Source: an uncultured cyanobacterium (GTDB taxonomy: Bacteria > Cyanobacteriota > Vampirovibrionia > Vampirovibrionales > JAGQHJ01). From it: a stretch of 53,149 bases of DNA. Every line of letters starts with the position of its first letter. The first letter of the stretch is position 1. Of the stretch, positions 8,931 to 16,898 are shown one piece after another. Under the pieces are notes generated by a model. It did not search any database. It worked only from the letters and a program-made list of their open reading frames with translations, and was not told the DNA's origin. A program made the position numbers and the translations under genes. The stretch spans positions 1 to 53,149 of the forward strand of contig CALAJO010000090.1 of the NCBI GenBank assembly GCA_937922745.1, read 5' to 3'.

Positions 8931-9314
8931 ATGAAAAAGCAACACGGTGCTGAACTTGTCGAATTTGCCGGTGGCATCGTCCTGATGACGCTATTGGTAG
9001 GTAGCCTGGTAACAGTAAGCCGGGCGGTAATGCAGCAGACCGTGGACAGCTCCATGGATAACGCTTCTAATTTTTACGCCAGCCGTGCCGGTATTGGCGA
9101 CGATGCAGCCACACCTTCTCCAGCTCCGGAACCTAGCCCGTCTCCCTCGCCTAGCCCGTCGCCATCTCCATCACCTAGTCCTTCTCCAAGCCCATCGCCT
9201 TCACCGTCTCCATCACCAAGCCCGGCGCCAGCGCCACAACCTTCACCTGCTCCTGCACCGCAACCAGCACCTGCCCCCTCTCCGGCTTGCAAAAAAAATC
9301 CGAAAAAATGTTAG
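8931..9314 (+). CDS. TadE-like small protein with Ser-Pro repeat tail
   Basis: This protein of about 127 residues starts MKKQHGAELVEFAGGIVLMTLLVG. That is a pilin-like N terminus with a Glu near the start of the hydrophobic helix (GAELVEFA), as in TadE/TadG or Flp-like pseudopilins. After about 60 residues it becomes a low-complexity (Ser-Pro)n then (Ala-Pro)n tail of about 55 residues, ending SPACKKNPKKC with two cysteines. Such tails usually span cell walls or act as extended stalks. Start 8931 is supported by AAAGGAAAAG. It lies 84 bases after the preceding gene, and a strong terminator follows. The tail DNA is repetitive and its length may vary between strains. Confidence 0.6.
   Translation: MKKQHGAELVEFAGGIVLMTLLVGSLVTVSRAVMQQTVDSSMDNASNFYASRAGIGDDAATPSPAPEPSPSPSPSPSPSPSPSPSPSPSPSPSPSPSPAPAPQPSPAPAPQPAPAPSPACKKNPKKC
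9119..9285 (+). repeat. Ser-Pro / Ala-Pro coding microsatellite-like tract
   Basis: Repeating TCN-CCN hexamers (first SP, then AP units) make up the 3' half of the pilin-like gene. The codons vary in the third position, so the tract is conserved as protein more than as DNA. Confidence 0.8.
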
Positions 9315-9337
9315 AATAGAGGATTGTCCTATCAGTG

Positions 9338-9371
9338 AAGAAGGCTCCTTTTGGAGCCTTCTTGATTTTTA
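9338..9371 (+). terminator. Intrinsic terminator after the pilin-like pair
   Basis: AAGAAGGCTCC (9338-9348) pairs perfectly with GGAGCCTTCTT (9353-9363) around loop TTTT, followed by GATTTTTA. It lies 24 bases after the stop of the Ser-Pro gene. Confidence 0.9.
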
Positions 9372-9655
9372 TTTAAAAAACAAAAATAGAAATAAACTGT
9401 TGCAAGATGTCATGAAATCTTAAGAAAATCTTTTTATATTAATATACAGCAATCATTAATAAAATATAAAGGATAGAGGCATCGTTAACCGGGGCATTCA
9501 GGGCGAATTAAACAACAAAATTCTGAACTGCAAAATCAATATTCAGATCGTCTGATTGTAACTTCAATCGAACGACATAGCCTTATAGCGAAGAAGAATC
9601 AATGGGGAAATTCGTATAAGGAAGAGTGAGAGATCTATTCGTTCATCTATATTTT
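9372..9655. other. AT-rich intergenic stretch, no ORF
   Basis: Between two plus-strand terminators lie about 280 bases without a usable reading frame. The first part is very AT-rich (TTTTTATATTAATATAC and AATAAAATATAAAGG). Because a second terminator ends the stretch, a small untranslated RNA is possible but not shown. Confidence 0.3.
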
Positions 9656-9697
9656 AAGCCTGTTTTTTGAGGGGGAAACAGGCTTTTTATTTTTTTA
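9656..9697 (+). terminator. Stand-alone intrinsic terminator
   Basis: AAGCCTGTTT (9656-9665) and AAACAGGCTT (9676-9685) form a 10-bp stem with a 10-base loop, followed by TTTATTTTTTTA. No plus-strand gene ends near it. On the minus strand, at the end of the FHA gene, the hairpin lacks a good U tract but may serve both sides. Confidence 0.75.
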
Positions 9698-10474
9698 TGG
9701 CAGAACTAAACGATGATTCCCAAGCGTCAAAACATCACCGGATTGAAGCTCGACAGACTGATGTGTTCCCAACATACCTCTCTTTGATGACGTGGAATAG
9801 TTCGTTACGCCCTCATGCAATGAAACAAACTTGTATCCATTGGAAGTTTTATGCAGGGCACCATGCAAGGGGCTCATCGCCTTATCCGCCCCTATTAGCC
9901 TTAAAAGGACGTGATCGGTTCTGGTGTCTTCATCGGTAAAGCGACCAATGGATAAAATATGTCCTTTCGCTAATTCCAGTTTAATGCAATCTGCAATGGC
10001 CTCCTCGTTATTAATTGGAATGGGAAGCCGTTTAACACTATTAACTGGAACCGTGCAGGTTCCAATCTTAATAACATCATTCGCATTTAATGCTGTCGGT
10101 TCTGCAATTTTCTTTCCGTTAACCCTGGTTGTGTTTGTTGCCCCTAAATCTTCAATCATCAATTGATTGAATTGATTAAAATAGACTGTAGCATGCCTAC
10201 CGCTGACGTAAGAATCGTCAATAATACACAGATTGTCAGGATTAGCGCCAATTGTAACACCATAGCCATAACTTGCGAGTTTAAGTATTCTGTTAAAGAC
10301 ACTTTCCCCTTCAGTCGCCTGAAAGGTAATGCCTGCCGGAGCCGAAACGGTTCCTTGGGGTTGGTTCGAGCTGAATTTTCCTTCACCTCGAGTTCGAACA
10401 TGCGTAGCGGCTGGTGAAGGTTGAATTTGCTTTAGGGGAAAGACCGAATTAAATCGAATTTGCATGATACCCAT
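9695..10474 (-). CDS. Protein with two FHA domains
   Basis: The 259-residue protein has a linker-like N terminus and a clear FHA (phosphothreonine-binding) domain at about residues 70-145. This domain shows VTIGANPDN, the SYVSGRHATVYF block with Ser-Gly-Arg-His, and GATNTTRVNGKKI. A second, weaker FHA-like unit spans about 170-259 (ILSIGRFTDEDTRTDHVLLR, then SPLHGALHK and ELQSGDVLTLGNHRLVLP), with SPLHG replacing SRxHA. It probably reads phosphorylation from a Ser/Thr kinase, but no kinase or phosphatase lies nearby. The start is either ATG 10474 or ATG 10465 (MQIRFNSV); neither has an ideal ribosome site. Domain assignment is firm for the first FHA and tentative for the second. Confidence 0.75.
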   Translation of the reverse strand: MGIMQIRFNSVFPLKQIQPSPAATHVRTRGEGKFSSNQPQGTVSAPAGITFQATEGESVFNRILKLASYGYGVTIGANPDNLCIIDDSYVSGRHATVYFNQFNQLMIEDLGATNTTRVNGKKIAEPTALNANDVIKIGTCTVPVNSVKRLPIPINNEEAIADCIKLELAKGHILSIGRFTDEDTRTDHVLLRLIGADKAMSPLHGALHKTSNGYKFVSLHEGVTNYSTSSKRGMLGTHQSVELQSGDVLTLGNHRLVLP

Positions 10475-10588
10475 TCCATCTGAACGATTTCCTTACTTAA
10501 AATCCCTCAATGTTGCAAATTGCCCGCATTCCTTGCAATGCATCGTTGAGGCAGTGAGTGCGTGTTGTCCTCCACATCCCCTATTCTA

Positions 10589-12166
10589 TTATGAAACCAC
10601 AGGGACTCTTGGCCCCACCTTTTCCAGGTGTTCCACGCCGTTGAACTTTCGGAAGTTCTCGATAAACATGATTGCCAGCTTGGTTGCCATGGCGTCGTAC
10701 TCAACCGGGTTTGCCCAGCTATTACGAGGATCAAGGATTTCCGCTGGGACACCCGGACATGCCTTGGGCACCATAATGTTAAATACCGGATGCGTCCAGT
10801 ATTCCTGTTGCTCTAAGGTGCCTTCCAACGCAGCCGTAACCATTGCGCGCGTATGCGGAATGCTGATGCGCTTGCCGATACCATAAGGGCCGCCCTGCCA
10901 ACCGGTATTAATCAGGTACACATTAACCTTATGTTCGGTAATGCGTTCCTTCAGAAGTTGGGCATAAACCGAGGAAGGACGCGGCATAAAGGGCGCCCCA
11001 AAGCAGGTGGAGAAGGCCGCAACAGGCTCGACGATCCCGCGCTCCGTACCGGCAATTTTGCTGGTGTAGCCGCTAATAAAATGGTACTGTGCCTGTTCCT
11101 CGCTGAGCTTGGAGATGGGGGGCAGTACGCCAAATGCATCCGCCGTGAGGAAGATAATGGCGCTAGGGTGGGGCGCCACGCCTTTTGGATCCGCATTATG
11201 GATAAAGTCGATGGGATAACCGACGCGTCCGTTTTCGGTAAGGGAAGCATCGTTATAATCGGGAATACGGGTGTCGGGATTAATCACGACGTTCTCGCAT
11301 AGCGCGCCAAACTGGATGGCGTCCCAGATTTCGGGCTCATTTTCCTTGGAAAGGCGAATGGTTTTGGCATAGCAGCCGCCTTCGAAGTTAAAGATGCCGG
11401 TATCGGCCCAGCCATGCTCGTCATCGCCAATCAGTGTGCGCTCCGGGTCTGCGGAAAGCGTGGTTTTGCCGGTGCCCGACAAACCGAAGAACAGTGCCGA
11501 ACGACCATCGGCCCCAACATTGGCCGAGCAGTGCATGGGAAAGACGTGGCGATCCGGCATCAAGTAATTCATCGCGCTGAAGATGGATTTTTTGATCTCC
11601 CCGCAGTAATGTGTCCCTGCAATCAGGACCATCTTGCGTTCCAAATGCAGGATAATGGCCGCTTCGGAATGTGTGCCTTCCGTTGTGGGATTCAGTTCCA
11701 GGCCTGGGGCGCAGATGACGGTAAATTCCGGATGAAAGTCTTGAAGCTGATCTTTCTCCGGACGCCGGAACAACTGGTGTGCAAACAGGCTCTGGTGGGC
11801 ATACTCGTTGATGAAGCGGATGGACAGTGCATAGTGTTGGTCCGCACCGGCAAAGCCATCAAAGATAAACAGGTCTTTCTCGGCCAAATAGCTTGTCATC
11901 CTTGATAAGACACGGTTAAAGACGTTTTCTGAGATAGGCAGATTGACGCTGCCCCAGTCCACATGGTGATGGATGGCAGGGACATCCACAATAAAGCGAT
12001 CCTGCGGAGAGCGCCCTGTATATTTGCCCGTTGTAACAACCAGAGAGCCGTTAGCGGCAAGCACACCCTCATTACGATGAAGCGCGGCTTCGACGAGATG
12101 GGGAACCGACAGTTGGTAATACTGCCGACCCGTCGTTTGAAATAAGCCCTGAAGATAATCCGCCAT
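10589..12166 (-). CDS. pckA: Phosphoenolpyruvate carboxykinase (ATP)
   Basis: This 525-residue cytoplasmic enzyme interconverts oxaloacetate + ATP and PEP + CO2 + ADP, the entry step of gluconeogenesis. Visible motifs are TGKYTGRSPQDRFIV near the N terminus, HYCGEIKKSIFS, the kinase-1a P-loop GLSGTGKTTLSADPER, metal-binding NFEGGCYAKTI, and the adenine-side SGYTSKIAGTERG. The length matches the ATP-dependent family. ATG 12166 is chosen because GGAGGT lies 8 bases upstream; an earlier ATG at 12193 lacks this. Its presence suggests growth on organic or amino acids. It is monocistronic, divergent from the DUF6544/P450 pair. Confidence 0.95.
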   Translation of the reverse strand: MADYLQGLFQTTGRQYYQLSVPHLVEAALHRNEGVLAANGSLVVTTGKYTGRSPQDRFIVDVPAIHHHVDWGSVNLPISENVFNRVLSRMTSYLAEKDLFIFDGFAGADQHYALSIRFINEYAHQSLFAHQLFRRPEKDQLQDFHPEFTVICAPGLELNPTTEGTHSEAAIILHLERKMVLIAGTHYCGEIKKSIFSAMNYLMPDRHVFPMHCSANVGADGRSALFFGLSGTGKTTLSADPERTLIGDDEHGWADTGIFNFEGGCYAKTIRLSKENEPEIWDAIQFGALCENVVINPDTRIPDYNDASLTENGRVGYPIDFIHNADPKGVAPHPSAIIFLTADAFGVLPPISKLSEEQAQYHFISGYTSKIAGTERGIVEPVAAFSTCFGAPFMPRPSSVYAQLLKERITEHKVNVYLINTGWQGGPYGIGKRISIPHTRAMVTAALEGTLEQQEYWTHPVFNIMVPKACPGVPAEILDPRNSWANPVEYDAMATKLAIMFIENFRKFNGVEHLEKVGPRVPVVS

Positions 12167-12329
12167 CCTAATCCACCTCCAATAAGTTTGCATAACCTTT
12201 TTTCATATTCTGGCAAAACCGGGGTAATTACAAACTGAGCAATATCGTATAAGTGAGATTAGCAGTAATGGTAATTGATCCGGAATGGGTTCGATATGTT
12301 AACGTGAACAGATGGATGAAGGGCACTTT

Positions 12330-13175
12330 ATGAAACGAATTCCTTGTTTACTGCTCACCTTGGCCGGCACAATAGCTGGCGGGACACTGCTGGCCATTTT
12401 TGCAGGTCAGATGCTTTGGAAGCGTGGCACGGAGCAAGCCAATCTGCAAATCCAAGTGGCTTCAACCATGGCGTCTACCACGCCATCCTTTTCAGATTTA
12501 CCAGCGCCAGTGCAGCGGTACTTTCAGTTTGCTTTGCCGGAGGGGCAGATTTCAGCAAAGCAAGTTCGGATTCAGCAATCAGGGCAGTTTCGAATGGGGG
12601 GCTTTAACGCCCCTTGGCGGCCTTTCACTGCGGCACAGGTTTTTTCCAGTATGCCGCCCGCCTTTATCTGGGATGCAACAATCGAAATGATGCCGCTTCT
12701 GCAAGTCAACGTCCGAGACAGTTATATTGATGGCCATGGCGGCATACGCGCCAAAGTTTTGGCCTTGGTTCCGGTAGTCAATCTGCATGGGCAGCCGGAG
12801 TTGAGCGCAGGCGCTTTACAGCGTTATCTGGCCGAAAGCGCCTGGTTTCCAACAGCCTTGTTGCCCAGTCCTAATCTTTCGTGGGAAGCCATTGACGAGC
12901 ATTCAGCCCGGGCAACCTTGGTGGATAAAGAGACAACCGTCTCCCTGGATTTCGTGTTTGGCGAGAATGGTGAAATTCTGCGTACCTACACACCGGGTCG
13001 CTACAGGGAAGTTAACGGACGTTTTATCCCAACCCCCTGGACTGGTTACTACAAACGCTATAGAAAACGAAATAACATGATGGTTCCGACTGAAGCCGAG
13101 GTTGCGTGGATTTTACCTGAAGGGGAATTGGCTTATGCCAGGATACGCGTAGAAGAAATAACTTTAGAGCATTAA
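12330..13175 (+). CDS. DUF6544 family protein
   Basis: This 281-residue protein begins with an N-terminal hydrophobic anchor (LLLTLAGTIAGGTLLAIFAG). It then shows the DUF6544 succession: LPAPVQRYFQFALPEG, VRIQQSGQFRM with APWRPFTAAQVFSS, AFIWDATIEMMPLLQVNVRDSY, and ALQRYLAESAWFPTALLPS. The family has no established function. Members often sit beside redox or lipid-modifying genes. The P450 gene begins 26 bases downstream, so the two are probably co-transcribed. ATG 12330 follows AAGGG; the upstream ATG at 12312 would add six residues. The predicted location is the outer face of the inner membrane. Confidence 0.7.
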   Translation: MKRIPCLLLTLAGTIAGGTLLAIFAGQMLWKRGTEQANLQIQVASTMASTTPSFSDLPAPVQRYFQFALPEGQISAKQVRIQQSGQFRMGGFNAPWRPFTAAQVFSSMPPAFIWDATIEMMPLLQVNVRDSYIDGHGGIRAKVLALVPVVNLHGQPELSAGALQRYLAESAWFPTALLPSPNLSWEAIDEHSARATLVDKETTVSLDFVFGENGEILRTYTPGRYREVNGRFIPTPWTGYYKRYRKRNNMMVPTEAEVAWILPEGELAYARIRVEEITLEH

Positions 13176-13201
13176 TCAATCTATGGGGGTAATTAAAAAA
13201 G

Positions 13202-14557
13202 ATGATCAGCATGCCAATCAGAAGAACATCGTTGCCGCTGGTTTCCGCGCTTGCATTCGCAGGAATCGCGTTAACAACCTTATATATCCGTAAACGTAAC
13301 CGGGAGCGTAAAAGTGAAAATATTCCAACCGATACGGCTTTCGATAACACACTTGCCCTCTTGCAGGAGCCGTATCACTTTATTTCCCGGCGGTGTGAAA
13401 AGCTTCAAAGCGATGTTTTTCAAACCAGAGTCATGTTTCAGGATATGATTTGCATGCGTGGTTCGGCTGCCGCAGCGCTATTTTATGATGAAACCAAGTT
13501 TGTGCGTCTCAAAGCGGCACCGCTTAAACTCAAGTCCACATTATTCGGGTTTGGTGCGGTTCAAGGGATGGATGGCGAGGCCCATCGACATCGGAAGCAG
13601 ATGTTGATGTCCATGATGACCCCACAGAAAATTGGTTCGCTAAGAGCGCTCGCCGCAGAGCAATGGGTGCTTGCAGCGGAAAAATGGAAAAGCCAGGAGC
13701 AGGTTGTGCTGTATGATGCGTTGCACCAGATATTGGGTCGGGCTGTTTATGACTGGTGTGGGGTACCGGTAGAGGAAACCGAGATGCGGATGCGTCTTCA
13801 CGACCTGAGAGCCATGTTTGATTATGCCGGGGCGGTGAACCTGCGCCATTTTGAAGCATCCTTCGCCCGCAGGCGAACCGAAAAGTGGTTATCCGGGCTA
13901 ATTCAGCAAATCCGGGATGGCAAATTAAAGGTGGATGAAGAGAGCCCCGTTTTTATTATTGCCCATTACCGGGATTTAAGTGGCAGCCCGCTTTCCCCGC
14001 ATCAGGCGGCTGTCGAATTGATCAACCTTCTGCGTCCTACGGTTGCCGTTTCCGTTTATATTGTCTTTGTCGCGCATGCCTTGCATCAGAATCCGCGCTG
14101 TTTGGAAGCGTTGAAGGCGGATGAGGGTTACACGGAGCTATTTGTTCAGGAAGTACGGCGGCTCTACCCTTTCTTTCCGGCCGTTATTGCGAAGGTAAGA
14201 GAGGATTTTGAATGGCAAGGTTATGTCTTTAAACAAGGAAAGAAGGTGATGCTGGATCTTTATGGCACCAACCATGATGGCCGAACCTGGCAAAACCCGG
14301 ATGCGTTTGACCCGAAGCGCTTCCTGGATTGGGATGGAAGTCCGTATAATTTCATTCCGCAAGGGGGCGGGGATCACTACAGGGATCATCGCTGTGCCGG
14401 AGAGGCACTAACCATCGATCTCATGAAGGATGCCGTCCGCCTTTTGACAGAAAAGATTCGTTACCAGGTACCAGAGCAGGATTTACGATTGGATTATTCC
14501 AGGTTGCCGGCCCTCCCAAAAAGCCGGTTTATCATCAACCAGGTTCATCTGGTATAA
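13202..14557 (+). CDS. Cytochrome P450, CYP152-type fatty-acid peroxygenase
   Basis: This 451-residue P450 carries an unusual N-terminal hydrophobic segment (about residues 11-29). The CYP152 signatures are clear. The early block ALFYDETKFVRLKAAP is followed by LFGFGAVQGMDGEAHRHRK. The I helix has INLLRPTVAVSVYIVFVAHAL with Arg278-Pro279 in place of the acid-alcohol pair of monooxygenases. The heme loop is FIPQGGGDHYRDHRCAGE with Cys398, and the ExxR motif is E317-R320. In this family the Arg binds the fatty-acid carboxylate and the enzyme uses H2O2 directly, giving alpha/beta-hydroxylation or decarboxylation, so no reductase is needed. It follows the DUF6544 gene in one probable operon. Confidence 0.85.
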   Translation: MISMPIRRTSLPLVSALAFAGIALTTLYIRKRNRERKSENIPTDTAFDNTLALLQEPYHFISRRCEKLQSDVFQTRVMFQDMICMRGSAAAALFYDETKFVRLKAAPLKLKSTLFGFGAVQGMDGEAHRHRKQMLMSMMTPQKIGSLRALAAEQWVLAAEKWKSQEQVVLYDALHQILGRAVYDWCGVPVEETEMRMRLHDLRAMFDYAGAVNLRHFEASFARRRTEKWLSGLIQQIRDGKLKVDEESPVFIIAHYRDLSGSPLSPHQAAVELINLLRPTVAVSVYIVFVAHALHQNPRCLEALKADEGYTELFVQEVRRLYPFFPAVIAKVREDFEWQGYVFKQGKKVMLDLYGTNHDGRTWQNPDAFDPKRFLDWDGSPYNFIPQGGGDHYRDHRCAGEALTIDLMKDAVRLLTEKIRYQVPEQDLRLDYSRLPALPKSRFIINQVHLV

Positions 14558-14596
14558 GCCAATTTATCAAATACAGGGATGCTGAGTCGGTGTAAT

Positions 14597-15550
14597 TCAA
14601 ACATCCAGTATCCAATCCGCTGCGTAGCGAATTTGCCGTTTTTCAGCAGATGAGCGCTGAAACGCATTGCCGGGGAGGGCTTTGCCCAGGGCTTCCCTTA
14701 AGAACCAGGTAAAGCTATCCAGACCCACGGCGACGCTTAAGCCGGATGCCCCTCCAAACCGGGGATTGCACTCAATCACGTGAAAATGCCCTTTCGAATC
14801 AATCATGACCTGGAACATCACGTGGCCGTATAGTCCTAAGGCTTCAGCCAACCGGATACACAGCGCTTCCAATTCCGGGTGACGCACGGTTACCGTGATT
14901 TGGGATTCCCCGTTAACCACCACCTCCCGCTTGCGAACGACGCAACCAACGGCTTTTCCCTGTTGACTAAGATACAAGTCAACACTCATTTCCATCCCGC
15001 TAATAAACGGCTGAAAAACCGGGGATTTCAAGTTGCAAGCATATTCCTTGGCTTCTGCGGGTTTCAGGTCAAGTCCAATAGAACGGGAGCCTGCGCCAAA
15101 GCGCTCCTTTACGACTACCATGCCAGAAGGAATTGAGGTTAGCGTTTCTGCGGTAGGGATTGCCGGATAACCCATTTGACTTAAAGCCTGGAAAAACCGG
15201 AGTTTATCAAAGCAAGATTCAACAGCCACTTCAGACGATACCATGACATGTATACCTTGTTCTGAAAGATAAGAACGGTAGGTTGCATAATAAGCCAATT
15301 CCCCATCCCGGGTCGGGATTATGGCTTTAACGTTTTTCCGATGGCAGAAGTCCACCAAGGCTTCAATCGAAAGCGTGGATAACGCAGGCATGTCCCAAAA
15401 GGCATCAACAAAATACCGCCCTATGCAGTTTGGATTCGTATCCCCGCCAATAATTCCCCCGTACTGAGGCAGTTTTTCCAGCGCCTTTTTCAAAGTTCTA
15501 ACCAACGGCACCTTTCTGGACAGGCTGCTGACCAAAACCTGGTATTTCAT
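14597..15550 (-). CDS. ATP-grasp domain protein
   Basis: This 317-residue protein resembles the carbamoyl-phosphate-synthase-type ATP-grasp family (PylC-like). An N-terminal Rossmann-like half is followed by the ATP-grasp core: VVVKERFGAGSRSIG (nucleotide-binding Lys and Gly loop), FQPFISGMEMSVDLYL, and the metal-binding VIECNPRFGGASGL. Such enzymes ligate a carboxylate to an amine or thiol through an acyl-phosphate. The substrate is unknown. Its start overlaps the GNAT stop by 4 bases, and it ends a four-gene operon (methyltransferase, HAD, GNAT, ATP-grasp). Similar mixes occur in surface-polysaccharide and secondary-metabolite loci. Confidence 0.75.
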   Translation of the reverse strand: MKYQVLVSSLSRKVPLVRTLKKALEKLPQYGGIIGGDTNPNCIGRYFVDAFWDMPALSTLSIEALVDFCHRKNVKAIIPTRDGELAYYATYRSYLSEQGIHVMVSSEVAVESCFDKLRFFQALSQMGYPAIPTAETLTSIPSGMVVVKERFGAGSRSIGLDLKPAEAKEYACNLKSPVFQPFISGMEMSVDLYLSQQGKAVGCVVRKREVVVNGESQITVTVRHPELEALCIRLAEALGLYGHVMFQVMIDSKGHFHVIECNPRFGGASGLSVAVGLDSFTWFLREALGKALPGNAFQRSSAEKRQIRYAADWILDV

Positions 15551-16152
15551 GGGGAACTTCCGTTATCGGCATCGTTGTATTCCCTTAAACAGCCATGCAG
15601 GAGCGAATCGACATACTGCCCGTCGATAAAGTTGTGCTGCCTCATGCGTCCTTCCGGACGAAAACCGCTTTGCTCCAGGACTTCGATGATGTAGGGGCGC
15701 AGGTCAAAGGTTTCACTAAAGAGACGGTTGAGCTTTAAGTCCCCGAAAGCCGCTTGCTTCAGAAGCTTTAGATAAATCCGGAATTCCTGCTTATAGGGTT
15801 CCAAATCCGTTGTTCTATCGGTGGCCAGGAGGAAAGACAATTCAGCGCGGCGATGCTCCCAGTGAATATTGGTTAAACCGCCATAGCCGATGCACTGGCC
15901 GTTTAAAAGGTAGCTGAATAACACCTGGCTTGGGAAGGCTTGGGTAAAGGTTGGCAGAATCGCCTCTTGGTAATACTTCAGCTGGCGCTCCTCCGTAAGT
16001 GGTTGGCTTTGCCGAAGGATATTCATCTGTTCGTTTCGCCAATCCCTGATTTTCAAAATATCTTCGTAGCGAATCGGGCAGAGTTCGTAACCGTTCTCCA
16101 CAAACCGTTGCAGCTTGAGACATTGATAATCCATCCGCTCAACCGCCTTCAT
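15547..16152 (-). CDS. GNAT-family N-acetyltransferase (RimJ/PseH-like)
   Basis: This 201-residue protein has YELCPIRYEDILKIRDWRNEQMN near the N terminus and GYGGLTNIHWEHRRAELSFLL in the core. It ends with NRLFSETFDLRPYIIEVLEQSGFRPEGRMRQ, the acetyl-CoA-binding half. The RDWRN and GGLTNI...A-LSF features resemble sugar-modifying acetyltransferases such as PseH more than ribosomal-protein enzymes. In this operon it may acetylate an amino sugar or an amino-acid intermediate. This is inference from context. ATG 16134 (MDYQCLK) is an alternative start with AAGGCGG upstream. Confidence 0.7.
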   Translation of the reverse strand: MKAVERMDYQCLKLQRFVENGYELCPIRYEDILKIRDWRNEQMNILRQSQPLTEERQLKYYQEAILPTFTQAFPSQVLFSYLLNGQCIGYGGLTNIHWEHRRAELSFLLATDRTTDLEPYKQEFRIYLKLLKQAAFGDLKLNRLFSETFDLRPYIIEVLEQSGFRPEGRMRQHNFIDGQYVDSLLHGCLREYNDADNGSSP

Positions 16153-16205
16153 CGTATCAACAGCATTCTATACACCATTTTAGCCGGTTCCTGCCCAGAT
16201 AACTT

Positions 16206-16871
16206 TTAATCTTCTTCGAACAACGCCGTAAAGTCCAGTTCATCCAGGCTGGTGATCTCCCGATGAGCCTCATAATCAGGAGATAAACGCGTGTCCTTGA
16301 ACGGGCCTTGCAAGATCCGGATGGTTTTGAAGCCCAACGGCTTGATGCCCACAAAGTCCTTATGCGGATTGTCCGCAATATACACCACTTGTTGAGGCGA
16401 CACATTGTCTCTCTCGCAGATCTTCAGGAAGCAGTAAGGGGATGGTTTGCTGTGTCGTATGCCGTATCGGTAAGTGAGGTAGCAAAACCGCGCCTTTTTG
16501 GTAAGTCCCAGGGACTGCAATTTGTTGTATTGCACGGTTTTGTTTCCGTCTGTCACGATGTAAAAGGGTTTACGGCCCAATCGCTTCAGGCAGGCCTCGG
16601 CGTCCGGGTTTAACCGAATGCTGGGATGATGCGTACGATACACCCGAATGCATTCCCGCACCCGGGTTGGGTTAAAAATCCCGAAATGCTGGAGTGCGTC
16701 ATTAAATAGCTGCCCGCGGCCATAGGTGTGGATGCTGGTGAGGTAATCAAAAACTTCGGCTTCCGCTAAACCGAACTGATGTGCCAGATGACGGGATACA
16801 GCCCAAAAGCCGCTCCTGACATAAGTCAGTTCATCATACAAGGTGTTATCCAGGTCGAAAACAATGATCAT
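16206..16871 (-). CDS. HAD-superfamily hydrolase
   Basis: This 221-residue protein starts with motif I FDLDNTLYDE (Asp5 nucleophile, Asp7 acid/base). Motif II is the Thr of FYIVTDGNKTVQ, the motif III lysine lies near RHSKPSPYCF, and motif IV is YIADNPHKDFVG. The helical cap between motifs I and II places it with the phosphoglycolate phosphatase / pyrimidine 5'-nucleotidase type. It is probably a small-molecule phosphatase supplying a dephosphorylated intermediate to its operon. The substrate cannot be told from sequence. It begins 27 bases after the methyltransferase stop. Confidence 0.8.
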   Translation of the reverse strand: MIIVFDLDNTLYDELTYVRSGFWAVSRHLAHQFGLAEAEVFDYLTSIHTYGRGQLFNDALQHFGIFNPTRVRECIRVYRTHHPSIRLNPDAEACLKRLGRKPFYIVTDGNKTVQYNKLQSLGLTKKARFCYLTYRYGIRHSKPSPYCFLKICERDNVSPQQVVYIADNPHKDFVGIKPLGFKTIRILQGPFKDTRLSPDYEAHREITSLDELDFTALFEED

Positions 16872-16898
16872 CGAGGTATATCAGGCTTGGCGCTTGGA

